Assembly (NCBI RefSeq): GCF_026262645.1
Contig: NZ_SHNO01000001.1
Location: 2,790,001-2,854,000, forward strand
Source of the DNA: Candidatus Marimicrobium litorale
Lineage (GTDB): Bacteria; Pseudomonadota; Gammaproteobacteria; Pseudomonadales; Halieaceae
DNA length: 64,000 nucleotides
Direction: 5' to 3'
Below are positions 38,990-47,358 of this stretch, piece by piece. The notes under the pieces were generated by a model, which ran no database searches, was not told where the DNA came from, and worked only from the letters and a program-made list of their open reading frames with translations. Each line of letters begins with the position of its first letter. Position 1 is the first letter of the stretch. A program made the position numbers and the translations under genes.

Positions 38990-40981
38990 ATGTCTCAGTA
39001 TTTTGCACTCCCGCCCATTCTCGGTTTAGCGGGACTGGTCATTGCATTTATCATTTACCACATCATGACTCGTCACGATGCCGGTGACGGCACCATCAAG
39101 AAAATTGGTGATCAGATTCACCTCGGTGCCATGGTCTTCATGAAACGAGAATATAAAATGCTGGCCATGTTCGCCGCCGTATTGCTCATCGGTCTTTACA
39201 TCGCCCTCGGTGCCAATACCGCTATCGCTTTCCTGGCCGGGGCCCTGTCGTCCGCTACAGCAGGCTATCTTGGCATGTTCGCCGCTACCAAAGCCAACGT
39301 GCGCACCGCGGTGGCCGCGCAGAACCACGGGCAAGGCATGGCGTTGACCGTGTCCTTCTATGGGGGCTCTGTCATGGGCTTGTGTGTTGCTTCCCTCGGT
39401 CTTATTGGTCTAGGCAGCATCTATTGGCTGTTCGGTGGTGACCCAGAGACGGCTCATGCTATCCACGGTTTCGGCATGGGTGGCTCTGTTGTCGCACTGT
39501 TCTCTCGTGTCGGTGGCGGTATCTTTACAAAAAGCGCGGATGTAGGCGCCGATCTGGTCGGCAAGATCGAAGCGGGCATCCCGGAAGACGATCCCCGAAA
39601 CCCGGGCGTTATCGCGGATAACGTGGGAGACAATGTGGGCGATATCGCCGGCATGGGTTCGGATATCTTCGAATCCTATGTCGGCTCCATGATTGCCTGC
39701 ATCGCTATTGCATCAACAATGGCCATCAGCTCAGAGGAAATGGGCGCTATGATGTTCTTGCCGCTGAGCCTGGCCAGCATCGGTCTGCTCGCTTCACTGG
39801 TCGGTATCTGGGTAGTGCGCGTGCGCTCGAGCGCCGCGCCTGAAGCCGCTCTGCGCACAGGCACCATGCTGGCACCTGTGGTATTCGTTATCATCGCCTG
39901 GTTCCTTATCAGCGCGATGGGTCTGGACGCCCACATTTGGTGGTCTGTGTTATGTGGCGCCGTCGGCGGTGTCCTGATCGGGTTGATTACCGAGTACTAC
40001 ACCGGCGGAGGCCCTGTCCAGAAAATCGCTAAATCCGGCGAGACCGGTGCCGCAACCGTGATGATCACAGGTTTGGCTGTCGGTATGCAGTCGGTGGTAC
40101 TGCCAGTCCTGTTTCTCGCGACGATTATCTATATTTCTACTGAGCTGTCCGGCCTCTACGGCGTCGGCATCGCCGCGGTCGGTATGTTAGCCACCGTTGG
40201 CATAACCATGGCAATCGATGCCTACGGTCCCGTCGCTGACAACGCCGGCGGTATCGCCGAAATGGCAGGCATGGGCGAAGATATCCGCAAAATCACCGAT
40301 GGTCTGGATGAGGTGGGCAACACGACCGCGGCTATCGGAAAAGGGTTTGCTATCGGCGCTGCGGCGTTGGCAGCGCTGGCGATTATTGCAGCCTTCGTCG
40401 AGACAATCCAAGCTAACAACCCAGACTTCTCTCTGGAACTATCAGAACCGGTTGTGCTGGTGGGAATGTTCATCGGTGGAACCATTCCGTTTCTGATAGC
40501 CGCTATTACCATGACAGCAGTGGGAGAAGCGGCATTCGATATGATCAATGAGATCCGACGGCAGTTTCGGGAGATCCCCGGACTGCTGGAAGGCAAGGCC
40601 GAGCCTGACACCGCCAAGTGCGTTGACATCGCTACCACAGCGGCCCTGCGTCGCATGATCCTGCCTGGCGCTATCGCTGTTGCTGCTCCGATTATTGTCG
40701 GCTTTGGCCTCGGCGCAGCATCCCTCGGCGGCATGCTCGGTGGTGCGCTTCTAGGCTGCGTCCTGATGGCGCTCATGATGGCCAACGCGGGCGGTGCATG
40801 GGATAACGCCAAGAAGTTCGTTGAGAAAGGGAACCTCGGTGGTAAGGGCTCCGATACCCATGCGGCCGTTGTTGTGGGCGACACCGTAGGTGATCCGTTC
40901 AAGGACACCTCTGGCCCCGCAATGAACATCCTTATCAACGTGATGGCAATTGTCAGTCTGGTTATCGCGCCGTTATTGTAA
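38990..40981 (+). CDS. hppA: Membrane-bound ion-translocating pyrophosphatase, K+-dependent type
   Basis: 663 residues, about 16 membrane helices. Substrate motifs: the aspartate-rich [20 protein letters not shown] and [15 protein letters not shown], and near the C-terminus [15 protein letters not shown]. The segment [14 protein letters not shown] has Ala at residue 447, where K+-independent enzymes carry Lys, so it is predicted to need K+. It hydrolyses PPi and pumps H+ or Na+ out of the cytoplasm; the ion cannot be settled by eye. A clear terminator follows. Confidence 0.96.
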   Translation: MSQYFALPPILGLAGLVIAFIIYHIMTRHDAGDGTIKKIGDQIHLGAMVFMKREYKMLAMFAAVLLIGLYIALGANTAIAFLAGALSSATAGYLGMFAATKANVRTAVAAQNHGQGMALTVSFYGGSVMGLCVASLGLIGLGSIYWLFGGDPETAHAIHGFGMGGSVVALFSRVGGGIFTKSADVGADLVGKIEAGIPEDDPRNPGVIADNVGDNVGDIAGMGSDIFESYVGSMIACIAIASTMAISSEEMGAMMFLPLSLASIGLLASLVGIWVVRVRSSAAPEAALRTGTMLAPVVFVIIAWFLISAMGLDAHIWWSVLCGAVGGVLIGLITEYYTGGGPVQKIAKSGETGAATVMITGLAVGMQSVVLPVLFLATIIYISTELSGLYGVGIAAVGMLATVGITMAIDAYGPVADNAGGIAEMAGMGEDIRKITDGLDEVGNTTAAIGKGFAIGAAALAALAIIAAFVETIQANNPDFSLELSEPVVLVGMFIGGTIPFLIAAITMTAVGEAAFDMINEIRRQFREIPGLLEGKAEPDTAKCVDIATTAALRRMILPGAIAVAAPIIVGFGLGAASLGGMLGGALLGCVLMALMMANAGGAWDNAKKFVEKGNLGGKGSDTHAAVVVGDTVGDPFKDTSGPAMNILINVMAIVSLVIAPLL

Positions 40982-41026
40982 GGCCTCTCTGGCGGCTCCG
41001 GCGCGCCGGGGCCTATTCATACCAAG

Positions 41027-41062
41027 GTGCCATTTCCCCACCCGGGAATGGCACTTTTCATT
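41027..41062 (+). terminator. Rho-independent terminator of hppA
   Basis: Arms GTGCCATTTCCC and GGGAATGGCAC pair over 11 base pairs with one bulged T and a five-base loop, followed by TTTTCATTTCTTT. It lies 46 bases after the hppA stop. Confidence 0.85.
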
Positions 41063-41105
41063 TCTTTAGTACATATTAAATGCTCGACCATGGTCTGAGG
41101 CTTGC

Positions 41106-41585
41106 GTGAATTCTCTCACCTTCGAAGAAAAGCTCCGCTTCATCACAAAGATGGGGGATTTTATTCCCCATACGAGCGGTCTAGGTATGGAGCTGCACTC
41201 GATAGAGGGAAGTGAACTGACACTGCGACTGCCCTATCAGCAGCAGTTGGTTGGCGACGCCGAGACCGGTGTACTGCACAGTGGCGCCCTGACTGTATTA
41301 CTCGATCAAACCCTGGGCCTTTCAGCGGTATGCAGCAACGACATCGCCCCCTCTGTGACGCCAACACTGGACCTGCGTATCGACCACTTTGGCATAGCAC
41401 CGCCCGGGTCAGATATTTTTGCCACCGGCAAGGTGTTGCGGGCTACACGCAAGATACTATTTGTTGATGGCTACGCGTGGTGTGAGTCACCGGATAAACC
41501 GATTGCAAGAGCAACCGGTACGTGGGTCAGGGTGATGGATATTGATCTGGAATGGATAAAGTCTATTGGGCGAGACAGTGCATGA
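41106..41585 (+). CDS. PaaI-type hot-dog thioesterase
   Basis: 159 residues from a GTG start. The hot-dog helix region reads ETGVLHSGALTVLLDQTLG, with His-Ser-Gly and the downstream Asp typical of PaaI-like acyl-CoA thioesterases; PTLDLRIDHFG is the usual strand after it. Substrate unknown. Its stop overlaps the ATG of the next hot-dog gene (ATGA), so the two products are probably made together and might form a hetero-oligomer. Confidence 0.82.
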   Translation: MNSLTFEEKLRFITKMGDFIPHTSGLGMELHSIEGSELTLRLPYQQQLVGDAETGVLHSGALTVLLDQTLGLSAVCSNDIAPSVTPTLDLRIDHFGIAPPGSDIFATGKVLRATRKILFVDGYAWCESPDKPIARATGTWVRVMDIDLEWIKSIGRDSA

Positions 41586-42058
41586 GCCTGGCTGAGCTTA
41601 TTGGCAGAGATCCAGACGCGACCACCCTTAAACGCTGGCTGGAAAAAATTCCTTATGCTGTTTACCTCGGAGTAGAGGCAGAGTTACACGACAATAGCAT
41701 TTTATTTCGGCTACCTCCTGACGATAAGTTGATCGGTAACGCTTCGCTGCCCGCCATTCATGGAGGTGTGGTAGGAGCGTTCATGGAGTTGGCTGGCGCT
41801 ATTCATCTGGTTGCACACATGGAGAAACCCGTGCTGCCGAAAGTAATCAACTTTTCACTGGACTATCTGCGCGCATCCCGTCTACAGGACACCTGGGCAC
41901 GTTGCGAGGTCATACGTCAGGGGCGACAAATAGCCAATGTCACAGTGACTGCCTGGCAAGAAAGCGCGACAAACCCGAACGCCACTGCGAGGGCACATTT
42001 CTTGATCGCAGAGCCCGAAATTACAAAGGAGAAGACTCATGTCCCGCTGGAAACGTAA
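41582..42058 (+). CDS. Second PaaI-type hot-dog thioesterase
   Basis: 158 residues from the ATG at 41582, overlapping the previous stop; an ATG ten codons earlier lies deep inside the preceding gene and is less likely. The motif LPAIHGGVVGAFMELAGAI has HGG and the catalytic-position Glu in place of the Asp in its neighbour, and KVINFSLDYLRASR follows. The pair therefore differs in the acidic residue. The 3' end overlaps the next gene by 20 bases. Confidence 0.8.
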   Translation: MSLAELIGRDPDATTLKRWLEKIPYAVYLGVEAELHDNSILFRLPPDDKLIGNASLPAIHGGVVGAFMELAGAIHLVAHMEKPVLPKVINFSLDYLRASRLQDTWARCEVIRQGRQIANVTVTAWQESATNPNATARAHFLIAEPEITKEKTHVPLET

Positions 42059-42503
42059 AGAAATAGAAGATGCATTTGATAAATACCAATCAGCCGCGTT
42101 GAAAGGTGCGCAAACCAAAGACTGGACAGATTGGGCTAATTGCTTTACCCCGGATGCGACTTATTTCGAGCATCATTTCGGCCGTTTCTGGGGACGGGAA
42201 AATATCCTCAACTGGATCACGAAAACCATGAACGAATGGCCGGCTAGTAGTATGACCGCATTCCCCATCACCTGGTATTCGATCGATGTCGACAAGGGTT
42301 GGGTTATTTGCGAGGTAATGAATCGAATGGAGGATCTGGGCGATGGAAAGATTTATGAAGAACCCAATATCACTATTCTACATTACGCCGGGAAGGGACT
42401 CTTTCGTTATGAGGAGGACGCCTATAACCCTCACAACATGGGCGTCACAATAGGGGCGTGGTTGGAGGTCAAAAAATTAACGGACAGCAATAATAAAAAG
42501 TGA
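42039..42503 (+). CDS. NTF2/SnoaL-like fold protein
   Basis: 154 residues with a strong AAAGGAGA ribosome-binding site inside the previous gene. WTDWANCFTPDATYFEHHFGRFWGRENILNWI has the cone-shaped NTF2-like pattern used by SnoaL-type cyclases, ketosteroid isomerases and dehydratases; the His pair in EHHFG could be catalytic. Function unknown. Being translationally coupled to two thioesterases suggests a small CoA- or ring-linked pathway. The C-terminus KLTDSNNKK runs into an AT-rich gap. Confidence 0.75.
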   Translation: MSRWKRKEIEDAFDKYQSAALKGAQTKDWTDWANCFTPDATYFEHHFGRFWGRENILNWITKTMNEWPASSMTAFPITWYSIDVDKGWVICEVMNRMEDLGDGKIYEEPNITILHYAGKGLFRYEEDAYNPHNMGVTIGAWLEVKKLTDSNNKK

Positions 42504-42924
42504 GTCTTATAAAATAAATAAATAGGTAATGTATATATTGATATATATATAGGATTATTATTACTACTATTATTAGGGCGCCAACCCTTTGTGGAAAACA
42601 AGACTTTTCCTATTAAATTCAGCGCGTTGCTGCCCTGATAACCGCTCGGATAAACCCTGTAACTGATGCGTGTAAGCGGTGGTAAAGCCGTGCGTTCAGT
42701 GGTGATAGTTTTTAGCTTCCTCCTTAATCATTTATACCCTGTCGATAAAACATTCGGTTATCCCGACTTCGTCCCCAATTACTCTATGTTTTACTCACAA
42801 GTAAATTGTATTACACAATGAGTAGACTCTAACGGTGGAAAAACCAATAGCACCTTGTTATTAATCGGGTGACGCTTTAAACCCTGTGTACAACTGTGAA
42901 ATAAGCTATTTGACAAGCAGTGGA
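42504..42924. other. AT-rich convergent intergenic region
   Basis: 421 bases between two convergent genes with no credible reading frame. The first 80 bases are mostly A/T, with TA-alternating and ATT-repeat tracts (about 42530-42576). Further on are imperfect DnaA-box-like words: TGTGGAAAA near 42590 and TGTGTACAA near 42885, each one mismatch from consensus on one strand. I see no GC-rich terminator hairpin for either flanking gene. Function unknown. Confidence 0.6.
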
Positions 42925-44268
42925 TTACTTACCGATACAGAAGGAAGAAAATATTTCTCCGAGCAAGTGGTCATTACTCACGGCACCCGTTATATAGCCA
43001 AGGCTTGTTTGACACATTCGTAAATCTTCTGCCAGTAACTCTGCCGCGCCTATGTCTTGCAGCTGAGTCTGCCCGTTTATAAGATGCTGTTTCGCTTCCT
43101 CAAGGTTTAACAAGTGCCGGCGACGAGCACTATAGTGGCCGTCACCGGCGTCACTTAATCCAACGCACCCTTTCAAGTGTTGACGAAGTAACTCCACGCC
43201 TTCTCCTGTTTTTGCAGACAGGTGGATAGTCATAGCCCCGGGTGTGCTGACCACGCCGGCAGGGTGATCGGTTAAATCGCATTTATTCAAAACAACCGTT
43301 ACAGGAATATCCCGTTTCACGGTATCCAGGTGCTGATCATCATCATGCCCAGGGCTCGTTGCATCAATCACCAGCAAGACATGATCGGAAGATTCGATCT
43401 CGTTCCACGCGCGACGAATACCTTCTTGTTCAACCTCGTCGCTACTGTCGCGGAGTCCAGCTGTGTCTACTATATGTAATGGCATACCGTCCAGATGAAT
43501 CAGCTCCTTCAATACATCCCGGGTCGTTCCCTCGACAGGGGTGACTATCGCGGTGTCGTGCCCGCACAGAGCGTTCAGTAGACTGGATTTACCTGCGTTG
43601 GGTTTGCCCGCAATCACGAGCTTCATACCCTCCTGTATAACACTGCCATGCCGCGCTCTTGCCTCCACGTCTTCGAAGCTGTCTACGATGGACTGTAGCT
43701 TGCTCGCAACCTGCTCATTTTTAATGAAATCGATTTCCTCCTCGGGGAAATCGATGGCAGCTTCTACCAGAATACGCAGCCGGGTAACCTTCTGTACCAG
43801 TGTCTCAATTTCCTTCGAAAAATCTCCCTGTAGGGAGCGCGTCGCGTTCAATGCAGCGCGCTCTGTTTTACTGCCTATGAGATCGGCTATGGCTTCCGCC
43901 TGAGTAAGGTCAATTTTGTCATTCAGATAAGCGCGTTGTGAGAATTCACCAGGGTTGGCTTGTCTTGCGCCGAGACGCAGGCACTCGCGCAAGAGTAGGT
44001 CGAGGATAATGGGACCACCGTGAGCTTGCAGCTCGATTATATCCTCGCCAGTGAATGAGTTGGGCCCAGGGAAAAACAGCGCAATGCCTGAGTCCAGTAT
44101 TTGCTGTTGGCTGTCATGGAATGAACAATAGTGGGCATGGCGTGGCGACAGGCGTGTTCCGGTGATTGCTGAGCCCACGTGAGCAGCAGCAGGGCCAGAC
44201 AACCGCACTATACCAATTCCGCCAGCGCCAGGCGCTGTAGCTACTGCAACGATTGTGTCTTCATCCAC
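42925..44268 (-). CDS. mnmE: MnmE (TrmE), tRNA modification GTPase
   Basis: 447 residues. The N-terminal tetrahydrofolate-binding domain starts DTIVAVATAPGAGGIGIVRLSG; the GTPase domain has GKPNAGKSS, the switch TTRD, DTAGLRD and NKCD; the C-terminus ends in the catalytic CIGK. It works with MnmG on wobble U34. Last gene of the leftward rpmH-rnpA-yidD-yidC-mnmE cluster. Confidence 0.98.
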   Translation of the reverse strand: MDEDTIVAVATAPGAGGIGIVRLSGPAAAHVGSAITGTRLSPRHAHYCSFHDSQQQILDSGIALFFPGPNSFTGEDIIELQAHGGPIILDLLLRECLRLGARQANPGEFSQRAYLNDKIDLTQAEAIADLIGSKTERAALNATRSLQGDFSKEIETLVQKVTRLRILVEAAIDFPEEEIDFIKNEQVASKLQSIVDSFEDVEARARHGSVIQEGMKLVIAGKPNAGKSSLLNALCGHDTAIVTPVEGTTRDVLKELIHLDGMPLHIVDTAGLRDSSDEVEQEGIRRAWNEIESSDHVLLVIDATSPGHDDDQHLDTVKRDIPVTVVLNKCDLTDHPAGVVSTPGAMTIHLSAKTGEGVELLRQHLKGCVGLSDAGDGHYSARRRHLLNLEEAKQHLINGQTQLQDIGAAELLAEDLRMCQTSLGYITGAVSNDHLLGEIFSSFCIGK

Positions 44269-44309
44269 AGCGGACCCTCTCTGTTGGAGAGTTGTTTATA
44301 ACAGTTGCG

Positions 44310-46028
44310 TCAGGACTTCGCGGCTGCTTTTTCAATCTGCCGTGTGATGAAATATTGTTGAGCAATCGACAACAGGTTGTTTACCAGCCAGTAGAGCACC
44401 AAACCAGCCGGGAACCACAGGAAAAAGAAGGTAAACATAACCGGCATCCACTGCATGATTTTAGCCTGCATGGGGTCGGGAGGGGGCGGGTTAAGCTTTT
44501 GCATGAAAAACATACTTGCCCCCATCAATAACGGCAGCACGAAATAGGGGTCCATCACAGACAGGTCGTGAATCCACAGGATAAATGGGGCGTGACGTAG
44601 CTCCACGCTTTCCATAAGCATCCAGTAAAGACCGATAAACACGGGCATTTGCACAACGATAGGCAGGCAACCACCCATCGGATTGATTTTCTCTTTTTTG
44701 TAAAGATCCATCATTGCCTGGGACTGTTTAGCCTTGTCATCGGCGTGTTGTTCCCTGATGGCAACCAGTTTGGGTTGTACCGCTCTCATTCTTGCCATTG
44801 ATCGGTAAGATGTAGCAGAGAGCTTGAAAAAAGCGGCTTTAATGAGCACAGTCAGCAGGATGATAGCAACGCCCCAATTGACGACGACGGCTTGTATCTG
44901 GGTGAGTAGCCAGAACAATGGCTGGGCTATCCACCACAGCCAGCCATAATCCACACTCAGATCCAGGTAAGGCGATATCTCCTTAAGGCGATACTGGTCT
45001 TTTGGGCCGGCATAAAACCGCGCGTTGGTTTCTCCACTTTTTCCGGGATCCAGCGAGAACGGTGGGCTGGTAAAGCCCGCAATATTGGATCCTCCAGAGG
45101 TCACTCGCGCACTGTAGTTGTGAGATTGGTCCGCAGATGGAACCCACGCGCTGAGGAAATAATGCTGGATAATAGCGATCCACCCGCCTGTAATTTTCTC
45201 TTTGAAAGGATCTTCCTGAATATCGTCAAAGGAGAACTTGGTGAAGCGCTCTTCGGGTCGAGTTAGCGCGACACCGAGGAACGGTTGCATGCCCATCATG
45301 TTATCCGACGCGGAGGGAACAGGGGCATTGCCGCGCTTGATTTGGCCAAACAGGTTGGCCTGCCAACGCTCGCTGCTATTGTTTTCAACGAGATACTGCA
45401 CGTCCATGAGGTACTCACCGCGCTGCAATATGTATCGTTTGGTGACCTTGACGTCTGAATTACTTTGCCACTCGAGGTCTACCAAGAGGGTATATTCACC
45501 CTCCTCAAGGCTGTATTTAGACGCTGCTGCTGTGTATTTTGCGCGGCCGTTGCTGTCGATACCATCCGGGCCTATCAAGCCACTCTGGGCTATGTAGACA
45601 AGCGCTTTATTGTCTTCGAGGAGCACAAACGGCTGTTCCGGGTCGTCGAGTTCAGCGAGGTATTTGCGCAGCGAAAGCTCAACGATGTCGCCGCCCTCAA
45701 GGTCAATCGCGAACTGCAAAACATCAGTATGTACCTCGATAAAACGGCCATTGTCTTTAGCGGCTTCCTCGACGAGGGTGATGGTGTCGTCTTTGTCCAC
45801 GGGGACACTGGGGATATCGTCTTGGTCGGCTTCGCTGACTGCGGTTATCGCGGTAGGTGAATCCTCCAATTCAGGCAGAGCTATTGCGTCGCTCCCGTTT
45901 GAGATTAACCGAGTTGTCTCCTCTGCAAGAGAAGCATTTTTCTCTTCTTTAAATGCGACCCATTCGGTGAGTAGCATGAAAGACAGTACGGCGATGGCGC
46001 CAATGAGCAGTGTACGTTGCAAATCCAT
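44310..46028 (-). CDS. yidC: YidC, membrane protein insertase
   Basis: 572 residues. N-terminal membrane anchor MDLQRTLLIGAIAVLSFMLL, a long periplasmic beta-sandwich domain (about 60-350) and five C-terminal membrane helices including GGCLPIVVQMPVFIGLYWML and the WFPAGLVLYWLVNN segment. It inserts inner membrane proteins such as the Fo c subunit encoded elsewhere in this window. It follows yidD by 17 bases. Confidence 0.98.
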   Translation of the reverse strand: MDLQRTLLIGAIAVLSFMLLTEWVAFKEEKNASLAEETTRLISNGSDAIALPELEDSPTAITAVSEADQDDIPSVPVDKDDTITLVEEAAKDNGRFIEVHTDVLQFAIDLEGGDIVELSLRKYLAELDDPEQPFVLLEDNKALVYIAQSGLIGPDGIDSNGRAKYTAAASKYSLEEGEYTLLVDLEWQSNSDVKVTKRYILQRGEYLMDVQYLVENNSSERWQANLFGQIKRGNAPVPSASDNMMGMQPFLGVALTRPEERFTKFSFDDIQEDPFKEKITGGWIAIIQHYFLSAWVPSADQSHNYSARVTSGGSNIAGFTSPPFSLDPGKSGETNARFYAGPKDQYRLKEISPYLDLSVDYGWLWWIAQPLFWLLTQIQAVVVNWGVAIILLTVLIKAAFFKLSATSYRSMARMRAVQPKLVAIREQHADDKAKQSQAMMDLYKKEKINPMGGCLPIVVQMPVFIGLYWMLMESVELRHAPFILWIHDLSVMDPYFVLPLLMGASMFFMQKLNPPPPDPMQAKIMQWMPVMFTFFFLWFPAGLVLYWLVNNLLSIAQQYFITRQIEKAAAKS

Positions 46029-46045
46029 AATCGAATATCAGGAGC

Positions 46046-46273
46046 CTAGTGGGAGTGCGTGCAGGGCGGCACGGGGTCTGCGCCGCCTTCGTGCCATGGG
46101 TGGCATCGACCAATTCTTCGCAAGGATAAATAACTGCCTTTTAACACGCCGTGAACAGCGATTGCTTCCTGTGCGTAGCTGGAACAGCTGGGGTAAAACC
46201 GGCAGTGGTTGCCCAAAAAGGGGCTCAAGCAGGCCTTGTAACAAGTGATGAAAAAAATCAGCAGGCGACGCAT
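46046..46273 (-). CDS. yidD: YidD, membrane protein insertion efficiency factor
   Basis: 75 residues with the family core [18 protein letters not shown] and the C-terminal [15 protein letters not shown]. The cysteines are conserved across YidD. It is a small amphipathic inner membrane-associated protein thought to aid YidC. The ATG shares one base with the rnpA stop. Confidence 0.95.
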   Translation of the reverse strand: MRRLLIFFITCYKACLSPFLGNHCRFYPSCSSYAQEAIAVHGVLKGSYLSLRRIGRCHPWHEGGADPVPPCTHSH

Positions 46274-46671
46274 CAGGATTTCCGGTGGCTAGTATCACGA
46301 TTAGTCGCAGAATGTTGAACCAGCTTCTGCCATTGCTGCTGCAATATAGAGGATAGTTCAGCATTATCCAAATTAGCGATTCCAGGACGTGCCAGTAGTA
46401 CTACATCAAAAGTGGGGGCTGTCACCGGTAGAACGCGAAAAGATTCTCGTGCCAATCGCTTGATCCGGTTTCGTTCAACCGCCAGGCGAACATGTTTTTT
46501 GGCGATGACAAGGCCGAGGCGATGCTGAGAGCGATCGTTTGAGCGACCGAGCAGCAGCATGTTGCGGTGGGAGGCCTTCGCATCGGGCTTATCGAAAACG
46601 CGGCTGTAGTCTCCGGCATTGAGTAACCGTTTGAATTTGCCGAAGGTGGCGCCCGCTTCGTGACTACCCAA
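46273..46671 (-). CDS. rnpA: RnpA, protein subunit of ribonuclease P
   Basis: 132 residues. The RNR motif [14 protein letters not shown] and the N-terminal [15 protein letters not shown] mark RnpA, the basic cofactor of RNase P that matures tRNA 5' ends. The only suitable in-frame start is TTG at 46671, 20 bases after rpmH, with AGG upstream, which suggests weak initiation; the true start is somewhat uncertain. Confidence 0.95.
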   Translation of the reverse strand: MGSHEAGATFGKFKRLLNAGDYSRVFDKPDAKASHRNMLLLGRSNDRSQHRLGLVIAKKHVRLAVERNRIKRLARESFRVLPVTAPTFDVVLLARPGIANLDNAELSSILQQQWQKLVQHSATNRDTSHRKS

Positions 46672-46691
46672 GCTGCTGCCTGATGCCCGTA

Positions 46692-46826
46692 TCAGGCTGA
46701 GAGACGCTTGCGCCCTTTTGCGCGGCGTCGGTTAAGGACCTGGCGGCCCGCTTTGGTGGACATGCGCGAACGAAATCCATGTGTGCGTTTGCGCTTTAGT
46801 ACGCTGGGTTGAAAAGTTCTTTTCAT
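46692..46826 (-). CDS. rpmH: Ribosomal protein bL34
   Basis: 44 residues, translated by hand from the minus strand: it starts [18 protein letters not shown] and ends [12 protein letters not shown], the near-invariant bL34 sequence, very rich in Arg/Lys. First gene of the leftward cluster, divergent from dnaA across the proposed origin. Confidence 0.98.
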   Translation of the reverse strand: MKRTFQPSVLKRKRTHGFRSRMSTKAGRQVLNRRRAKGRKRLSA

Positions 46827-46927
46827 AACGTCAATTTCCGACTGCTGGTGGAGCGAGTGAAATCCGAGCGTCGCAGTCGTTGCTGTGTGGCTGCGCTCTG
46901 GGACCCCCGCCTCAAAAAAGGCTCGCC

Positions 46928-46956
46928 ATTCTATGTAAATGCGCTCACTAATTCAA
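46928..46956 (-). promoter_or_regulatory. Predicted sigma70 promoter of rpmH-rnpA
   Basis: On the minus strand TTGAAT, a 17-base spacer and TAGAAT. Start of transcription would fall near 46921, leaving a 95-base leader before the rpmH ATG. Confidence 0.65.
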
Positions 46957-47089
46957 TCGGGACAGGACTATTTTTGTGGGTTTTCAGCTTCGCGACAACG
47001 CGGCAGCCGTGAGTCCCCGGCCGCTCGTCTCTGTCGCATCACAGGGCGAAAATAAAACCTCAATAGAAGCAGGTATTTAGGCCATCAGC

Positions 47090-47300
47090 ACACACTTTCC
47101 CCCAAAGATATATACAGGTTATGCACAGGAGGGGTTGTTCAGGGCCGGCGCCTCGGAAGGCGATCAAAAAGCAACCATATTTGCCTTAAACATATGATAA
47201 ATATAGAGTAAATAATTTACGTGCATTTGCTTTTAGGTGTGGATAACTGGCGAAAACGGGAGTATTATTTTCCTGACGTCAGGCAGTTCATTCGCCGGCG
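47090..47300. other. Probable chromosomal replication origin (oriC)
   Basis: The 532-base gap between rpmH and dnaA has no gene and contains two exact DnaA boxes, TTATGCACA at 47119-47127 and, inverted, TGTGGATAA at 47238-47246. Between them, 47176-47220 is a 45-base AT-rich stretch that could be the unwinding element. A 12-base palindrome, CCTGACGTCAGG, is at 47272-47283. In pseudomonads the functional oriC is in this same rpmH-dnaA position. Flanking gene clusters diverge from here. Only two strong boxes are visible, so additional weak sites are probably used. Confidence 0.75.
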
Positions 47301-47312
47301 TATAAAAACTAT

Positions 47313-47327
47313 TGATAATTATTATCA
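47313..47327. promoter_or_regulatory. Fur-box-like 7-1-7 inverted repeat upstream of dnaA
   Basis: TGATAAT, T, ATTATCA: a perfect 15-base repeat identical to the published 7-1-7 core of Fur operators. It lies 31 bases before the dnaA ATG and just after a TATAAA (47301-47306) that could be the dnaA -10 element, so bound protein would cover the transcription start. AT-rich context near oriC could produce it by other selection; binding is not shown. Confidence 0.5.
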
Positions 47328-47358
47328 GTTCCTATTTTCATTCAAAACGCAGGTCCCC

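Noticed and set aside
47221-47358. Longer DnaA reading from a GTG at 47221
   Set aside because: The 46 extra codons overlap a DnaA box, the Fur-like repeat and AT-rich DNA; no similarity to DnaA N-termini. The ATG at 47359 has a good ribosome-binding site.
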